Shown here piece by piece: positions 1 through 9,049 of a stretch of DNA of 64,000 nt (within the stretch, counting starts at the first letter, position 1; every line of letters begins with the position of its first letter). The DNA is from Mycolicibacterium moriokaense. GTDB lineage: Bacteria > Actinomycetota > Actinomycetes > Mycobacteriales > Mycobacteriaceae. The notes beneath the pieces are model-generated. The model was not told the origin of the DNA. It did not search any database and worked only from the letters and a program-made list of their open reading frames with translations. A program made the position numbers and the translations under genes. The stretch lies in contig NZ_QJJU01000023.1 in the NCBI RefSeq assembly GCF_003201655.1, positions 33,141-97,140 of the forward strand, given 5' to 3'.

Positions 1-331
1 CGGCGCAGTGGCCGGGGGCTTGTCGTCGGGCAAGGTGGTCGCCGCCGATTCTGGTGTCGCACGGGCTGTTGCCGCTGAAGCACTCGGATTGGCGTTCGTC
101 GTTAGATACGTCGCGAGCGCTGTCACGAGTGGCTTCTTGGCTCCTACACTGCTGAACACGGTGTTGTCCCACCCAGCGGCTGCAAACTCTCCTCGACATG
201 GAGCCCGAGGAATTGGTCAGCGGGGACGCCAAATGCAGCTGCCTGATAGTTCATCTACAGCGGACGGTCGTTGCGAACGAATGGTGGCTGGCGTGCATGA
301 GGGTGTCAATCCTGGCCTACCGTTGGTAGTT
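1..331. other. Stretch without a recognisable gene
   Basis: I see no protein family, RNA or clear repeat here. Open frames across it look like compositional shadows of the high-GC sequence. It lies downstream of the leftward amidotransferase gene that ends at 332. Confidence 0.5.
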
Positions 332-1096
332 TCACATGGTTTCGCCGGCGACGGCTGCGGACGGGATGTTGCGCTGAGCGCAGTACTTGGCGAATTGATC
401 GAAGACGGCGCTGGCCGTCTGCGGGCACAAAGCCGCAACTCCGCTACGCAAGGTTTCTCGGTAGTCGTTGCCCAGTGCTCGCTGCGCATCGGCCGTCATG
501 CTGGGCTCGCCCAGCCAGACCTCGAGAAGGTCATTGTCGACTTCGAGGTGAAAGAGCATTCCCCAGGCGTGGGTGCCGATCCTGAACATTTGGACGTCGG
601 TTTGGGCCGAGTGGGCGACTGCCACCGCACCCGCGGGCAGCGTGAATTGTTCTCCATGCCAGTGCATGGCGTCAGTCCGAGGAGCCAGGCGTCCGATCAG
701 CGGATCGTGCGGGTCGGTGATCATGACCGGGGACACCCCGATCTCGGGGTGCGGTGCGGGGGCGATGGCCGCGCCTGCCGCTTTGGCCAGAAGTTGTGCA
801 CCCAGACAGATGCCGAGCACGGGCACCTCCAGGCGCAGGGCCTCCTGCAGCCAGGCGATCTCGTCGGCGATCGGTTGCAGGGTATCCGCGTCGTTGACGC
901 TCATCGGGCCGCCCATGAAGATCGCGCCGCGCACCGTCGTCGGGTCGGGTAACTCAGTGCCGCAGTCCTTGTCGAAAGTGTGCCGCACCTCGACGACCGC
1001 GTCGAGGAACGAATCCAGGATGAGGTGCGGGCCTTCCCACGGCACGTGTTGAACAACGAGCAAGGGCCGGCCGTCGTGCGCATCTGCGGTAGTCAC
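332..1096 (-). CDS. Class I glutamine amidotransferase-like hydrolase
   Basis: This 254-residue protein has the class I glutamine amidotransferase fold. The nucleophile elbow GICLGAQ places the catalytic Cys at residue 97, and the HLE motif near 183-185 supplies the His and Glu of the triad. An oxyanion-type motif MGGPMS lies near 61-66. There is no synthetase domain, so it probably acts as a stand-alone amidase or gamma-glutamyl hydrolase in the cytoplasm. The next gene upstream on the same strand is an APC permease, 8 bases away. An M24 peptidase and an XRE-cupin regulator follow, a layout like putrescine/gamma-glutamyl utilisation loci (PuuD, PuuP, PuuR). The family call is firm; the substrate is inferred. 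Confidence 0.85.
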   Translation of the reverse strand: MTTADAHDGRPLLVVQHVPWEGPHLILDSFLDAVVEVRHTFDKDCGTELPDPTTVRGAIFMGGPMSVNDADTLQPIADEIAWLQEALRLEVPVLGICLGAQLLAKAAGAAIAPAPHPEIGVSPVMITDPHDPLIGRLAPRTDAMHWHGEQFTLPAGAVAVAHSAQTDVQMFRIGTHAWGMLFHLEVDNDLLEVWLGEPSMTADAQRALGNDYRETLRSGVAALCPQTASAVFDQFAKYCAQRNIPSAAVAGETM

Positions 1097-1104
1097 GCGG
1101 GCAA

Positions 1105-2571
1105 TTATGTTTGAGTCGCCGCGCTTTTGGTGGCCTTGTCGTGCGTTTCGACGGTGGCCTCGAGGTCTGCTTCGATGGCGGTGAGCGCCGTGCGGTCACG
1201 CCGGTGCAGGATGGCAAGCCACGCAACGCCGATCAGCATGTAGGCCAGGAAGTAGTACGGGAAGTAGCGGACGGGGACCGGGGGAACCGGGTAGAAGCTG
1301 CCGATCGTGGGAACCAGCAGACAGAGCAATGCGATGACTGTGACGGCGACGGTCTTACCGGTCATTTCGCCGCGGCGGTGCAGATACACCAGCGCGGCAA
1401 TCGAAATGAGGTAGTAGGCGAGCAGGAAACCGAACGCGGCCAGAGTGCCTGCGTCGCCGAAGGTGGTGAGCGGGTCGGTGAACGCTTGCATGATGGTGGG
1501 GATTGCGAACAGCACAACCGTGTAGACGGTGATGGCGATATGCGGTGTTCGGTTGCGGTCGTGAGTGTTTCCGATGGCGCGGGGAAAGGCGCCGTGAAGC
1601 GCCATCGGGTACAGGATGCGGGCGCCGGCGTTGATGCACGACAGCGACAGCGAGAAGAAGCTGACCATCGCCCCCAGCGAGATGGGCGCCTGGAGGTAAC
1701 TGATGTGGTAGGCGTCGGCCAGGGTGTTCAGCGGCGCGGCAAGGTCGGACAGCGTCAGTCCGGCGTGTGCTGAACCGAGGACTTCGACGTAGCTGACGAA
1801 GACAAAGAACAGTCCGGCGATCGCGAGGCTCCAGGTCACCGCGCGCGGCACATTGACGAGCGGCTTCTTCGCTTCACCGCCGAGTGCGGTGGCGCTTTCG
1901 AATCCGACGAGGCTGAAGATGCAGATGACCACCGCCAGGCTCATATTCTTCACATTCGCGCCATCGATGGAGAGTTGGGCGCTGTCGATCGGGCTGCCAC
2001 CGCTAAACAGGACGACGACGCAGACACCCAGGATGACCGCCACGGACAGTCCCTCGAGCACCAGGGTCAGCAGCGAGGAGACCCGAACATCTTTGGAAGC
2101 GATGAACCAGCAGACGACCGCGCTGACCGCGAAACACACCACCGCCGGTGGATGATGGTGCACGCCAACGGAATCGAGGAACTGATTGACGAAGATCGCG
2201 AAACCGGTGAAACCTGCGATGGCGATAAAGGCGTAGGACCACAGCAGAGTCCAGCCCGACAGCACCCCCCAGCGGGGTCCCAGGCCGCGCCCGATGTAGG
2301 CATACATCGAACCGGGTGAAGCCGAGCGCCGGGCGAACTGGTTGAGGTTCATCACGACGAACGACAGCATGATCGTGGCGAACAGGTAGGCCAGCCAGGT
2401 GCCGTTACCGGCGTCGGAGAACGCCAGTGGGACGATGAGGACTGCGGTCATCGTGGGAGAGATCAGCGCGATCGATTGCGCCAGCAGCGTGGGAAATCCC
2501 AGCACGCCGGCGCGCAATCCGACCGGTTTGGTGGCGGCGGGTGTCCCTGCCGGTGTGGTGGAAGTGGCCAT
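1105..2571 (-). CDS. APC-family amino acid/polyamine permease
   Basis: A 488-residue integral membrane protein with about twelve hydrophobic segments. The first helix begins near residue 30, followed by the APC-type stretch with SPTMTA and later RRSASPGSMYAYIG, typical of amino acid and polyamine antiporters. The start at 2571 (MATST) was chosen because homology and the cytoplasmic N-terminus begin there; the frame stays open upstream but that part looks like shadow. The C-terminal tail after the last helix is charged (HRRDRT onward). It presumably imports the amine or amino acid handled by the neighbouring amidotransferase and M24 peptidase. The substrate cannot be read from the sequence. 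Confidence 0.88.
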   Translation of the reverse strand: MATSTTPAGTPAATKPVGLRAGVLGFPTLLAQSIALISPTMTAVLIVPLAFSDAGNGTWLAYLFATIMLSFVVMNLNQFARRSASPGSMYAYIGRGLGPRWGVLSGWTLLWSYAFIAIAGFTGFAIFVNQFLDSVGVHHHPPAVVCFAVSAVVCWFIASKDVRVSSLLTLVLEGLSVAVILGVCVVVLFSGGSPIDSAQLSIDGANVKNMSLAVVICIFSLVGFESATALGGEAKKPLVNVPRAVTWSLAIAGLFFVFVSYVEVLGSAHAGLTLSDLAAPLNTLADAYHISYLQAPISLGAMVSFFSLSLSCINAGARILYPMALHGAFPRAIGNTHDRNRTPHIAITVYTVVLFAIPTIMQAFTDPLTTFGDAGTLAAFGFLLAYYLISIAALVYLHRRGEMTGKTVAVTVIALLCLLVPTIGSFYPVPPVPVRYFPYYFLAYMLIGVAWLAILHRRDRTALTAIEADLEATVETHDKATKSAATQT

Positions 2572-2777
2572 GGCGAAGTCCTCGAGGTTGAAGTGGTCAG
2601 GCGGTGGATGTCGATGGGCACGATCGCGTCGCGCAGCTGGACTCATCGGCGTTGTGGCCCAACTGATCTGGAATGTTCGTGGCGACCGTGCCACGCGGTG
2701 AGCACACCTGGGCACGACCCTCGATGTGCGGTGCTGGCGGCGGTGCTGCTTCTTTTGCAGCCTGACCAGATAGCGTG

Positions 2778-3461
2778 CTAGTCGTCGAACGACTGGTCGT
2801 CGAGCAGCAAGTCTTCGTAGAACGCGCCGAACTGGCGGGTCGGATGCCGGATCGCCATCTCCAGGACCCACAGGTTGGGCCTCGGGTAAAGGTCGGCGTC
2901 GGCCAGTGAACCGTCGTAGTGGGCTTCGTGGGGAAACTCTGACAGCCGGTGTCCGGACAGATCGAGGTTGAGCTGCCAGCCACGTTCGTCGGCGGACTTG
3001 ATCGCGTACTCGTACAGTTCGGGACCGGTGAGTCCCTTGTCTCGCCACAGGTTTCGTACGTCGTCCCACAGTGCGCGGACGTCGTGTTTGGCCTTGTGGT
3101 GTTCGGGGTCATCTCCGAAGACGAATGTCTCGCCGGCATCGCCTTCGGTGTCGCCGTAGATGGGGCCGATGTCGATGAAGAAGATGTCGTGTTCGCCGAG
3201 GATGACACCGGGCTCCGACTTCGCCTCGAAGTCCTTGGTGGTGTTGGGGCCGAACCGCACAATCACCCGGTGCCACCCCTTGCGCATACTCATGGTCCCC
3301 AGCACATCTCGCGCCATCGCGGCAGCGTCCTCCTCGACCATGCCTGGCGTGATGTTGGCCGCAATCTGTCGCAGCGCCTTGTGGGTGCGGGCGCGGACGT
3401 CGAGCTGCTTGGCGACCGAGAAGTTGGCCCCGGTCGCTTCGATGTCGATGTCGGTTTCCAT
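2778..3461 (-). CDS. M24-family metallopeptidase (Xaa-Pro aminopeptidase-like)
   Basis: A 227-residue protein matching the pita-bread M24 fold. The metal ligand pair D97 and D108 is visible in FIDIGPIYGDTEGD, with the conserved His at 171 (LSGHRL) and an acidic ligand later (LEMAI). It is shorter than two-domain prolidases and lacks their N-terminal domain, so it resembles single-domain methionine/Xaa-Pro aminopeptidase-like proteins. A catalytically modified member (creatinase-like) cannot be excluded. It lies 206 bases upstream of the permease on the same strand and probably supplies or processes the imported compound. Confidence 0.8.
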   Translation of the reverse strand: METDIDIEATGANFSVAKQLDVRARTHKALRQIAANITPGMVEEDAAAMARDVLGTMSMRKGWHRVIVRFGPNTTKDFEAKSEPGVILGEHDIFFIDIGPIYGDTEGDAGETFVFGDDPEHHKAKHDVRALWDDVRNLWRDKGLTGPELYEYAIKSADERGWQLNLDLSGHRLSEFPHEAHYDGSLADADLYPRPNLWVLEMAIRHPTRQFGAFYEDLLLDDQSFDD

Positions 3462-3721
3462 ATCGGAGGGTCTCCCTCGTCCTGCCGGAGCAACGTGTCC
3501 CGGCGGTTATCGGCTGTCGCAACGGAGCGTAAGACGATGTTGTCTGTCAGGCAACTTTTGTTGTCTGAGTTAACCTGCTGGTTACACCTTGTGCTGGTGC
3601 GATTGAGCGGCGCACGGCATCACCGAAGGTCGCGGTGAGGCAGATTGCTTGAAAGGCAGCACATCTGAAGCCCACGGAAGCTGAGCACAGTCGCGTTGTC
3701 GCCACGCCGCGGCGGGCGCGG

Positions 3722-4297
3722 CTAGTGGTGAATCTGGGCGAGCTTGGTGGGGCTTTTCGCGGATACCAGCAGAAGTTCGGCAGAGACGTCGCGGGTCGTC
3801 AGTCGATGCGGCCGGTTGGCGTCGAAGTGCACGGCGTCGTCTGTGGCGAGCTCATAGACAGTGCCGTCGTACTCCAAATCGATGGTGCCGCGCTGAATGT
3901 ATAGCCACTCCTCGCCGATGTGCTGTACCGGTGCCGAAGGACGACGGTCGGCCCGGATCGTCACCCGCATGGCTTCGAGGATGTGCGAATCGTGAAAACC
4001 GCTGCAGGAGGCGATCTCTAAGCCATTGGCGCGATGTCTGGGTACGTCTGGTGTATACGTCGTCAGCGGCGACGCGGCGACGTCCTCCCCCAGCAGCGCG
4101 CTCACCTTCGTCCCGAGTGCGCTGGACAGCCCCACTAATGCACCGATCGAGGCTTGGCGCTCGCCTGACTCCAGTCGCGACAAGTGCGCTTTCGTAAGGC
4201 CGGTCAGATTCGCCAACTGCGCCAACGTGAGGCCACGACGGTCCCGGGCGGCGCGCAGGCGTTGACCCACAACTTCCAGATCAACGTTGGCAGTCAT
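3722..4297 (-). CDS. XRE-family transcriptional regulator with cupin sensor domain
   Basis: 191 residues. An N-terminal helix-turn-helix (about residues 8-65, with LTLAQLANLTGL and KAHLSRLESGER) is followed by a C-terminal cupin domain (about 110-185, containing GEEWLYIQRG and HFDANRPHR). This is the architecture of PuuR-like and other small-molecule-sensing repressors. The start at 4297 (MTANVD) is used because upstream in-frame sequence is low-quality. It sits upstream of, and parallel to, the peptidase-permease-amidotransferase genes and is the obvious candidate for their control. The ligand is unknown. Confidence 0.88.
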   Translation of the reverse strand: MTANVDLEVVGQRLRAARDRRGLTLAQLANLTGLTKAHLSRLESGERQASIGALVGLSSALGTKVSALLGEDVAASPLTTYTPDVPRHRANGLEIASCSGFHDSHILEAMRVTIRADRRPSAPVQHIGEEWLYIQRGTIDLEYDGTVYELATDDAVHFDANRPHRLTTRDVSAELLLVSAKSPTKLAQIHH

Positions 4298-4431
4298 AGT
4301 CGGCACCTTAAACAAAGGTTGCCTTGGAGACAACTGCGGTTGCGCTGTACGCCGCGGCGGAGTACAGCGCCACGTCTCCGGAAGGCCTGTGCCCCTTGGG
4401 GATCGACTGACCACCATGGGCACGCCGTCAG

Positions 4432-5260
4432 CTACGGCCTCCCGGCGCCGGGGGCCGGGGCTGGGAACACAACGATCTGCCCGGTAGGTTTGGTCTGCTG
4501 AGGGCCGCCCCACTGCTGGCCGACGACGTAGAGCTGCGGTCGATCACCGCGGCTGAGCGCGCAGGCGAAGGCACCTCGGTCCAGTTCGACCGTGGCAAGA
4601 ATCTCACCGCCCTCGCGCACCCGCACGCAGTGTCGGTTACCCACGTCGGCGTACCAGACCGTGCCTTCGGCATCGACACAGATCCCGTCGGGGTGGTCGT
4701 CCCCGGTGTCCGCCCACGTTCGCCGGTTGGGCCAGGTCGCCGTCCGGACCGATGTCGTAGGCGGTGAGCCGGTTGCCGTGCGACTCGGCCACGATCAGCG
4801 TGGAGCCATCGGCGGTGATTGCCATGCCGTTGGGAAAGGCCAGGTCGTGGGCGACCCGACGGACAGCTCCGGTGGGCGTGACGAGCACGACGCTGCCGGG
4901 TGCGGGCTCACCACCTGGGAAGTCGAAGCCGATGTTGTTGACGTAGGCGTTGCCGCGCGCGTCCGCCACGATGTCGTTCCACGGCTTCTGCGAGACGGGG
5001 GCCAGGTCGGCGTGGGTAATTATTGAGCCGTCGGGCTCGCGGCGAAGGAGCCGCCGCTGCGCCGAGTCCACGACCAGCAGTCGCCCGTCGGGCAGGAAGT
5101 CGATGCACATGGGAAACGACGGCACGCTGAGCACCACCTCATGGCTGCCTTCGGGATCGAGGGCGATCACCTGATGCGCGCCCCAGTCGGAAAACCAGAG
5201 TCGCCCGTCGTGCCAACGCGGCGACTCACCGAACGAGATTCCGTCCATCAATACCGTCAT
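4432..5260 (-). pseudogene. SMP-30/gluconolactonase-like gene broken by a one-base frameshift
   Basis: The protein begins MTVLMDGISFGESPRW and shows the six-bladed propeller signatures of SMP-30/gluconolaconase/LRE proteins (FSDWGAHQV, PNGMAITADG, AESHGNRL). The frame is lost after DLAQP near 4723-4726. Skipping one base in the CCGG restores RTWADTGDDHPDGICVD and runs to the stop at 4432 through GNRHCVRVREGGE and a normal C-terminus. No other damage is visible. This is either a very recent mutation or a base-calling error. The intact product would be a metal-dependent lactonase of about 275 residues. Confidence 0.75.
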
Positions 5261-5674
5261 GTGGAGACAGACTGCCAGCAATGCCATGTCTCATCGGTCG
5301 TCGCCTTAGCCCTGCTGGCTCAGCGCTCCGGGTCTCTCGCGGAGACCGCCGCCGTTTAGGGCCGGAGTGCGAGTCGTCCAGCCCGCCCCAGCGAATCTGC
5401 TCGCGGATCCGCTTGTCACGCTCGGTCGGGTGTGTGGGGTCAATGACGCCTGCCTGCATAGGCACCACTCCCACATGGGGTTACGTGTGATGATGTTCTG
5501 CGTTTTGCCACAGCGCGGGCACTTGACCCGGCGCATGCCCTCGGGCGTGCCAGCGGGCAGCATGGAGGAGATGAGGAGCCCAACGCACGCGAGCGCTCGA
5601 CCCAAGCCACTGCCTATGGCCGAACCCATTTGGGGCTTGCATCCGATACCCAGGTACGGGTTTAGCCTGGGTTT
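5261..5674. other. Intergenic stretch, no gene supported
   Basis: On the minus strand a CPRCGK...CLC pattern near 5470-5530 hints at a decayed zinc-ribbon protein, but the frame does not hold together and I do not call it. Nothing else is recognised. Confidence 0.35.
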
Positions 5675-6031
5675 ATGGCAACAACAGGCACTCAAGATTG
5701 GGTTCCGGCTGCGTGCACGCTGCCGACGGTGGAGCAGCCGCTGCGTGTGGCGGAGTTCGGCGTGTTCTTCCGGGCGGCCGTGCGGCGTTCGATCCGAACA
5801 TCGACGACGCGGCTGGACCTGGTGATCTTAAGAGAGTTCGAGGCCACCGCCCGCGATCTCGCTGAACGCGAGACCAGCTGCTGCTCGTTCTTCCGCTTCG
5901 AGTTCCACCCCGCGGCAGACGATCTGGTGATGTCTGTCGGCGTTCCCAAAGATCACATCGACGTCCTCGATGCCCTCCACTTCCGGATAACCACCGCGGT
6001 GGGCGTGAAGACAGTCAACGGCGATGTCTGA
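5675..6031 (+). CDS. Conserved small protein preceding merR-type regulator
   Basis: A 118-residue soluble protein of unknown function. The start MATTGTQDWVPAACTLP and the central ETSCCSFF motif with adjacent cysteines look like a small actinobacterial family I associate with metal-responsive MerR genes, where it may bind metal or thiols. The 3' end overlaps the start of the MerR gene by 8 bases, so the two are translationally coupled. The segment VRRSIRTSTTRLDL looks more basic than expected and may be a local divergence. The functional assignment is inference only. Confidence 0.65.
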   Translation: MATTGTQDWVPAACTLPTVEQPLRVAEFGVFFRAAVRRSIRTSTTRLDLVILREFEATARDLAERETSCCSFFRFEFHPAADDLVMSVGVPKDHIDVLDALHFRITTAVGVKTVNGDV

Positions 6032-6467
6032 GAGCGGATTACGCAGCGGCGAGGTCGCCGACGCGGCCGGGGTCAATATTCAAACGTTGCGCTACTACGA
6101 GCGGCGAGGGCTGCTGCACGAGCCTGATCGAACCCTCGGTGGTCACCGCGTCTATCCGCCCGAAGCCATCACGGTGCTGCGGGTGATCAAAGCCGCGCAA
6201 CGCCTGGGCTTTACCCTCGATGAGGTCGCCGACCTGCTGGAGGTCAGCCCGCTGCGCGCCGGACGCCGCACCGACGCCGGACTGCAGGCCCGTGCCGTGG
6301 TGAAGCTGGCCGAAGTCGACGCCAAACTCGCCGAGCTCACCGCTGTACGAGACACGCTGCGCGCCGCCCTCGACGCGGGCTGTGACGACGTGATCGCGTG
6401 CGCCGAGAGCCCTTGCTGCCCACTGCCGTTCACCGCGACCATCCCGGTCGGTGCCCCTGATGCCTAA
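6024..6467 (+). CDS. MerR-family transcriptional regulator, heavy-metal type
   Basis: 147 residues with the MerR winged-helix N-terminus (GEVADAAGVNIQTLRYYERRGLL) and the long dimerisation helix. The C-terminal tail has DAGCDDVIACAESPCCPLPF, a cysteine cluster of the kind found in actinobacterial mercury or related soft-metal sensors. It overlaps both neighbours (5675-6031 upstream, 6460-6777 downstream), so it is part of a compact operon with small membrane proteins. Whether it senses Hg(II) or another soft metal cannot be decided, since no merA or merB is present in the window. Confidence 0.88.
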   Translation: MSESGLRSGEVADAAGVNIQTLRYYERRGLLHEPDRTLGGHRVYPPEAITVLRVIKAAQRLGFTLDEVADLLEVSPLRAGRRTDAGLQARAVVKLAEVDAKLAELTAVRDTLRAALDAGCDDVIACAESPCCPLPFTATIPVGAPDA

Positions 6468-6777
6468 CCGATTGGAACGAAACGCCAAGCGGTGGGGACT
6501 GCCGGCGATCGCGCTTGCCGCGGTGGCGTGTGTCGGGTGCTGCGCCCTGCCGCTGTTGGCCGCCGGCAGCATTGTCGGCGGCGGTCTCGCTGTCCTGCAC
6601 GACGTGTGCCTGGCGCCGGTGGCGATCCTGCTGCTCGTGGTCGGTGTCGCCGCGTCAGCGGTCTGGATTCGCCGCATCCGCACCACGGACACGTGCAGCG
6701 ATGGCGCTGACTGCGGGTGCGGATCCGATCCGGAGCCCGAGACGCTGCAGGCGAACATGTTTCGGCCGGGACCGTGA
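6460..6777 (+). CDS. Small membrane protein, possible metal carrier (MerT/MerF-like position)
   Basis: About 105 residues with two transmembrane helices (roughly 13-35 and 42-65). A vicinal cysteine pair lies inside the first helix (VGCCALP), and the tail is cysteine-rich (TCSDGADCGCGSD). Cys-Cys in the first helix is the hallmark of MerT/MerF-type mercury carriers, though I see no closer similarity. The ATG at 6460 overlaps the regulator stop; an upstream GTG at 6451 is also possible. The next gene begins with a GTGA overlap at its stop. Confidence 0.65.
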   Translation: MPNRLERNAKRWGLPAIALAAVACVGCCALPLLAAGSIVGGGLAVLHDVCLAPVAILLLVVGVAASAVWIRRIRTTDTCSDGADCGCGSDPEPETLQANMFRPGP

Positions 6778-7304
6778 GTTCAACTGCACCTTCGCGTGTG
6801 CGCCACTGGGTGGCGGCCGCCGTGGCCGTGCTGCTTGTGGCTGCCGCCGCGCTGTTGGTCGTCGGAGTCCTGCTGGAACGCCACACCGAGTCCGGCGCCG
6901 AACATCCCGTCGTCGCGACCAGCGGTGAGCAGCAAGAAAGCCACCGCGGCGAGTCCACCGAAGGCACCCACGCCGAAGGCGGGACTGCCCCCGGCAGCCA
7001 CGACGGCGAGGCCGCCGAACAGTTGACCGGGATCAATGTCGAATCAGCATGGGTCGTCGCCCTGGGGGCGATCGTGTCGATCGCCCTCGCGGTCGCCGTG
7101 TGGCGGCGTCCGAACCGGGCGGTCAGCGCCACCGTGGTGGCGTTCGCGGCCGCCGCGCTGGTCCTCGATGTTCTGGAGATCAACCACCAGATCGGGGCCG
7201 ACCGTATCGGGCTGGCCGCCCTGGCCGGCGTGATCGCCGCACTGCGGGTCGCCACCGTCATCGGCGGTGCATACCTGTTCCGATCCCGCCCGGCCGCCAC
7301 GTGA
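6774..7304 (+). CDS. Membrane protein of unknown function with acidic/His-rich loop
   Basis: About 176 residues starting at a GTG that overlaps the previous stop by 4 bases. One helix near residues 10-30 is followed by a hydrophilic loop rich in Glu, Gly, Ser and His (ESHRGESTEGTHAEGG), then three more helices. The loop could coordinate metal. No family is recognised; the context (MerR, Cys-Cys membrane protein, YnfA, CDF) suggests a metal-linked role. Confidence 0.6.
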   Translation: MSSTAPSRVRHWVAAAVAVLLVAAAALLVVGVLLERHTESGAEHPVVATSGEQQESHRGESTEGTHAEGGTAPGSHDGEAAEQLTGINVESAWVVALGAIVSIALAVAVWRRPNRAVSATVVAFAAAALVLDVLEINHQIGADRIGLAALAGVIAALRVATVIGGAYLFRSRPAAT

Positions 7305-7377
7305 TCGTCACGACGGAGCCGACGGCACGCACCGGCTAGCAGCGCGAAGTGGGTTATGGTCTCGTAGGGTCGGCGCC

Positions 7378-7713
7378 ATGACCGTGGCCCGTTCGATCCT
7401 GCTGTTCATCGTTGCCGCGATCGCCGAAATCGGTGGTGCGTGGTTGATCTGGCAGGGCGTCCGTGAACACCGCGGCTGGATCTGGATGGGCGCCGGCGTC
7501 ATCGCGCTCGGCGTATACGGCTTCGTCGCCACGCTGCAACCCGACGCACACTTCGGCCGGATCCTTGCCGCCTACGGCGGCATCTTCGTCGCCGGATCCC
7601 TGCTGTGGGGCATGGCGCTCGACGGATTTCGTCCAGACCGATGGGACATCACCGGCGCTCTCATCTGCGTGGCCGGGGTCGCCGTCATCATGTACGCCCG
7701 GCGCGGCGCGTAA
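7378..7713 (+). CDS. YnfA-family (UPF0060) small membrane protein
   Basis: 111 residues with four predicted helices and the family signature: AAIAEIGGAWLIWQ early, GVYGFVATLQP in the middle, and YGGIFVAGSLLWG followed by DRWDITGA. YnfA proteins are SMR-like small membrane proteins whose physiological substrate is mostly unproven. It lies 73 bases after the previous gene on the same strand, in the metal-type cluster. The start is the ATG at 7378. Confidence 0.9.
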   Translation: MTVARSILLFIVAAIAEIGGAWLIWQGVREHRGWIWMGAGVIALGVYGFVATLQPDAHFGRILAAYGGIFVAGSLLWGMALDGFRPDRWDITGALICVAGVAVIMYARRGA

Positions 7714-8010
7714 CGGCGTGGTTCGACGCTGTTCACGGGGACTGTGGCAGCAACGGTGTCAGTGCCCTGAGGGCCCCGATGTGTCGGGGCGGGAAGGACC
7801 GTATCAGTGTGGCCGACTGGAGTGTTCGCGTATCTCAGAACTTAGGTGTCATGGCTGGATGTTCAGCGAGGTTGAACGCGATGGTCGGACTGGGGTTAGG
7901 GTGAGGGTGGCCAGGAATGGTCCGCGGCCCGGTGTGGCCGCCGCCGAAGCCGCCCTGGTCTTCATGGGTATCGTCGTCCAATTCGGTGGCGCCTCACCGC
8001 AGTTCAGGTC

Positions 8011-8664
8011 GTGACCGACGTGACGCACTCGACTCGTTGGAGCCAGCGCACCCGACTGAGCATCGTGTTGACGCTGAACCTGTGCCTGATCGGCGCGTTG
8101 GTCGTGGTCGGATTGATGGCCGGCTCGGTCGGGGTGCTCGCCGCCGCCGGGGATACCGTCGCTGATTCGATCGGCCTGCTGTTGGGCCTGGTCGCCGTCG
8201 TGTTGCGCGACCACCACCCCGACCATCCGCACGCACAGCGCCCGGTCGGGGTGGTCGCGTTGATCAACAGTGCGGCGCTGATGGTGGTCACCGTGTTGGT
8301 CGCGGTCGAATCGGTGCGGCGGCTTTCCGAGCACGCCACCGAGGTGCGTGGTCTTCCCATGCTGATCGTGAGCGTGGTGAGCATGCTGGTTCTGCTGGCC
8401 GGTGTGTGGGTGCTCGGGGCGTCCGCGGCCACCGAGGACCTGCACATGCGCTCGGTACTGCTGGACACCCTGGCCGATGCCGGCGCGGCCGCCGGGGTTG
8501 CGGTCGCCGGGGCGATCATCGCGGTCAGCGGCCGCTATCAGTGGCTCGACCCCGCGATCGCGTTAATCGTCTGCGCCCTGGTCGTGATCGCCAGCGTGCA
8601 TCTGATCATCAAAGCCGTTGCGGCACTGCGGGGCATCGACGTCGACCTCGACAACGACTACTGA
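8011..8664 (+). CDS. Cation diffusion facilitator (CDF) transporter, short form
   Basis: 217 residues with six helices. The CDF metal-site motifs are visible as GDTVADSIGLLLG in helix 2 and HMRSVLLDTLADAGAAAG in helix 5. It exports divalent cations (Zn, Co, Cd or similar) by proton antiport. The protein ends right after the last helix (DVDLDNDY), so it lacks the usual C-terminal cytoplasmic ferredoxin-like regulatory domain; only about two thirds of the typical length remains, yet the reading frame is intact. The GTG at 8011 is used as the start. It closes the small metal cluster. Confidence 0.85.
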   Translation: MTDVTHSTRWSQRTRLSIVLTLNLCLIGALVVVGLMAGSVGVLAAAGDTVADSIGLLLGLVAVVLRDHHPDHPHAQRPVGVVALINSAALMVVTVLVAVESVRRLSEHATEVRGLPMLIVSVVSMLVLLAGVWVLGASAATEDLHMRSVLLDTLADAGAAAGVAVAGAIIAVSGRYQWLDPAIALIVCALVVIASVHLIIKAVAALRGIDVDLDNDY

Positions 8665-9049
8665 CGACCCGTGCGGGACCGTCAGCGTGACCGTGTCGAC
8701 TTGTGCTCGGGCATCCCAGCATCGGCTCCTGAAGCCGCCTCATCGAGGTTCAGCAAAATACGCGGGCGGTGTCTCCGAACGAATCTTCACTCCGCGCCGT
8801 GGTACTCAGGTCCGTGGTTACCAGTTAACTGCGAGTTGCGCTGAGTTATTGTCAATTGTTGTGGATCGGCGGCGATTTCAGGCGGCCGTCGTTGTTGGTC
8901 TCGGGATGGTTCGGCAACGCTCCGTGAGATCAGCTCTCGCGGTTCGGCCAGCGCGGCGGTCATGCCGATGGAGTGTGGCCTGAGCGCTTCACAGGGAGTT
9001 TCTCGCGAGGAGCGGAGCACTAAACACGAACTTCGCGTGGGCTGTTAGT
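8665..9049. other. Intergenic stretch, nothing recognised
   Basis: AT-richer patch around 8820-8860 but no gene, repeat or convincing promoter pair that I can support. Confidence 0.4.

Noticed and set aside
8..952. Long plus-strand open frame across the amidotransferase gene
   Set aside because: It lies mostly antisense to a clear class I amidotransferase and shows no family pattern; a high-GC shadow.
5306..5695. Minus-strand frame with CPRCGK and CLC, possible zinc-ribbon protein
   Set aside because: Only one short motif looks real and the rest needs a frame change; too weak to call a gene.
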